From the NCBI GenBank assembly GCA_038254435.1, contig JBBSGD010000090.1, positions 1 to 6,068 of the forward strand: 6,068 nucleotides of DNA, written 5' to 3'. The position numbers and the translations under genes were made by a program. A model generated the notes under the pieces. The model was not told where the DNA came from. It was given only the letters and a program-made list of their open reading frames with translations, and did not search any database. The stretch comes from JBBSGD01 sp038254435. Lineage in GTDB: Bacteria; Actinomycetota; CADDZG01; WHSQ01. Below, piece after piece: positions 4,783 through 6,068 of the stretch (position 1 is the first letter of the stretch; every line of letters begins with the position of its first letter).

Positions 4783-5787
4783 GTGCTCGAGATCGTTGCC
4801 GAGGCACGAGGACACACTGCCGGGGATGCGGGTGAGCACGGCTTGATAGGCCTCATCGCCGAGCGGCTCGGTCCGCCGCCGCGCGGCGAGGTATGGGCCG
4901 GAGACGACACTGCAATCGTTGCCTCGCCCGGCACGAGCCTCCTTTTGACTACCGATTTGGTCGTCGAAGGGGTGGACTTCGACTTCGCTTACTGCGACGG
5001 CACCGACGTCGGACACAAGGCAATGGCTGCCAGCGCGTCGGACATCGCCGCTATGGGAGGCCGCCCCACCCACGCCATGATTACCCTGGCGCTGGCGACC
5101 TCGACCCCGATCGCAGTGGTGGAGGACCTCCTCGACGGCCTCACCGAAGCGGCGATGAGCTACGGGCTTGCGCTCGTTGGCGGGGACATCAGCGAGGCGG
5201 ACTCGATGGCGATCGGCGTTGCGGTTATCGGCGCCGCGCCACAACGAGCGATTTTGCGCTCGGGCGCTCGCCCCGGACACCTCATTTGCGTTACGGGAAC
5301 TCTCGGCGGAGCTGCGGGAGGACTCGAGGTCCTGCGCAGGAAGATGGTTCTGCCGTCGGGGCAGGGCAGGGCGTTGATGGACCGTCAGCGCCGCCCGCAG
5401 CCGCGGCTCGACGCCGGTGCGCTTCTCGCCGAGGCGGGAGCGTGCGCCATGATCGACGTCTCGGACGGACTGCTCGTCGATTTGGGTCACATCCTCGACG
5501 CGTCCGGGACCGGCTGCCGGTTGGAGTCGGCGAGCATCCCCGCCGATCCGGCCCTGGCCGCGATCCAAGGCTTCGATGCGCTGCACGCCGCACTGACCGG
5601 AGGGGAAGACTTCGAGCTCCTGCTCACGATCGAAGAGAAGAACTTTCCCGCGGCGCGCGCCGGCGCCGCCAAGGCCGGCGTCCCGCTCTCCGTCATAGGA
5701 AGAGTCACCGTTCAGGGGCGGATGCTCGACGAGCGCCCCCTAGAAGAGTTCGAGGAGGACACGTGGCAACACCTGCGCACCCGGTGA
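4783..5787 (+). CDS. thiL: Thiamine-monophosphate kinase
   Basis: ThiL phosphorylates thiamine monophosphate with ATP to give thiamine diphosphate, the active cofactor, in the cytoplasm. At 334 residues it is close to the usual 310-335. Motifs in order: GDDTAIV (40-46) and TTD (56-58), which bind Mg-ATP; SDIAAMGG (86-93); GGD (133-135); TGTLGG (171-176); DVSDGL (225-230); and GGEDFELL (273-280). All belong to the PurM/ThiL fold. In the VEGVDFD segment, Asp65 stands where ThiL proteins commonly have His (VEGVHF); whether this affects substrate binding is unknown. The GTG at 4783 leaves about 18 residues before the EHGLI block, a little more than usual, and has only a weak GAGA upstream, so the exact start is less sure than the identity. 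It overlaps thiD by 25 bases with the thiD start chosen here. Confidence 0.95.
   Translation: MLEIVAEARGHTAGDAGEHGLIGLIAERLGPPPRGEVWAGDDTAIVASPGTSLLLTTDLVVEGVDFDFAYCDGTDVGHKAMAASASDIAAMGGRPTHAMITLALATSTPIAVVEDLLDGLTEAAMSYGLALVGGDISEADSMAIGVAVIGAAPQRAILRSGARPGHLICVTGTLGGAAGGLEVLRRKMVLPSGQGRALMDRQRRPQPRLDAGALLAEAGACAMIDVSDGLLVDLGHILDASGTGCRLESASIPADPALAAIQGFDALHAALTGGEDFELLLTIEEKNFPAARAGAAKAGVPLSVIGRVTVQGRMLDERPLEEFEEDTWQHLRTR
5753..5758 (+). promoter_or_regulatory. Ribosome binding site for thiD inside the thiL 3' end
   Basis: AGGAGG is followed by ACAC and GTG at 5763. The later GTGs at 5784 (sharing GTGA with the thiL stop) and 5793 have weaker sites, so this one favours the earlier start. 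Confidence 0.7.
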
Positions 5788-6068
5788 GCGGAGTGCCCCG
5801 GGCATTGACGATCGCCGGGTCCGACTCCGGCGGAGGGGCAGGCATCCAGGCCGACCTAAAGGTCTTCCTGGCACTCGCATGCCACGGGATGAGCGCAGTA
5901 ACTGCGTTGACGGCGCAGAACACGCAAGGCGTGGCGGGCGTGCACGACGTCCCCCCCGGTTTCGTGCGCGCACAGATAGATGCTGTGGCGCAGGACATCG
6001 GAGTAGATGCCGCCAAGACCGGGATGCTGGCGACCGCAGCGATAGTCGAGGCGGTGGCGGATGCCGTG
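5763..6068 (+). CDS. thiD: Hydroxymethylpyrimidine/phosphomethylpyrimidine kinase, 3' truncated by window
   Basis: ThiD phosphorylates HMP and then HMP-phosphate to HMP diphosphate, the pyrimidine precursor that is coupled to the thiazole in thiamine synthesis. Only the first 102 residues are in the window. The family signature AGSDSGGGAGIQADLK (18-33) forms the substrate pocket; TALTAQNT (47-54) and KTGML (85-89) follow in the expected order. The residue before GMS in ACHGMS is His, where Tyr is usual. GTG at 5763 is preferred for its strong ribosome binding site; GTG at 5784, overlapping the thiL stop as GTGA, is the main alternative and would still retain the whole domain. Its position directly after thiL makes a thiamine operon that may continue beyond the window. 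Whether a ThiE or other domain is fused downstream cannot be seen. Confidence 0.95.
   Translation, partial: MATPAHPVSGVPRALTIAGSDSGGGAGIQADLKVFLALACHGMSAVTALTAQNTQGVAGVHDVPPGFVRAQIDAVAQDIGVDAAKTGMLATAAIVEAVADAV

Noticed and set aside
4623..4934. Longer start for the RAM-domain protein, making a 183-residue product
   Set aside because: The added part overlaps thiL, contains no helix-turn-helix, and a strong AAGGAGG precedes the GTG at 4622.
4747..5586. Long minus-strand open frame (279 codons) opposite thiL
   Set aside because: It is antisense to a gene with every ThiL motif, is rich in Arg/Gly/Ala and shows no domain; it is a GC-rich shadow.

Overview
This is a GC-rich bacterial chromosome segment. 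Long frames stay open on both strands, start codons are often GTG, Shine-Dalgarno sites are strong, and one gene has a leaderless-type promoter. Together these features, plus an F420-hydrogenase-type beta subunit, suggest a high-GC actinobacterium, possibly an anaerobic lineage such as Coriobacteriia. That placement is inference; there is no rRNA or other marker gene to prove it. The content is mostly housekeeping metabolism, and I see no CRISPR array, insertion sequence, phage gene or tRNA.

Layout. (1) 1-798, plus: the C-terminal part of a coenzyme F420 hydrogenase/dehydrogenase beta-subunit (FrhB) family protein, cut by the window edge. (2) 939-1151, minus: a 70-residue protein with two CxxC pairs. 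It has a perfect TATAAT placed so that transcription should start at its ATG, and a clean intrinsic terminator after its stop. (3) 1152-1430: a divergent intergenic region with several inverted repeats. (4) 1431-3157, plus: plsC and gpsA, joined by an ATGA overlap. GpsA makes sn-glycerol-3-phosphate, and PlsC-type enzymes acylate lysophosphatidate made from it, so this is a phospholipid-precursor operon. (5) 4622 to 3174, minus: a stand-alone Lrp/AsnC ligand-binding (RAM) domain protein followed at once by a Cys/Met-metabolism PLP-dependent enzyme of the cystathionine gamma-synthase/lyase family. (6) 4783-6068, plus: thiL and the start of thiD, overlapping, for thiamine diphosphate synthesis.

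The oddest point is the PLP enzyme gene. Its complete conserved N-terminus is encoded, but the frame has no ATG, GTG, TTG or CTG between the upstream RAM-gene stop and the conserved region. The best-placed initiation site is an ATC at 4370-4368. Either it uses a rare start codon, or one base differs from the true sequence, or it depends on the upstream gene in an unusual way. The other leads are the leaderless zinc-ribbon-like gene, the AT-rich palindrome beside its promoter, and the palindromes just past the gpsA stop. No clearly new multi-gene system is visible.
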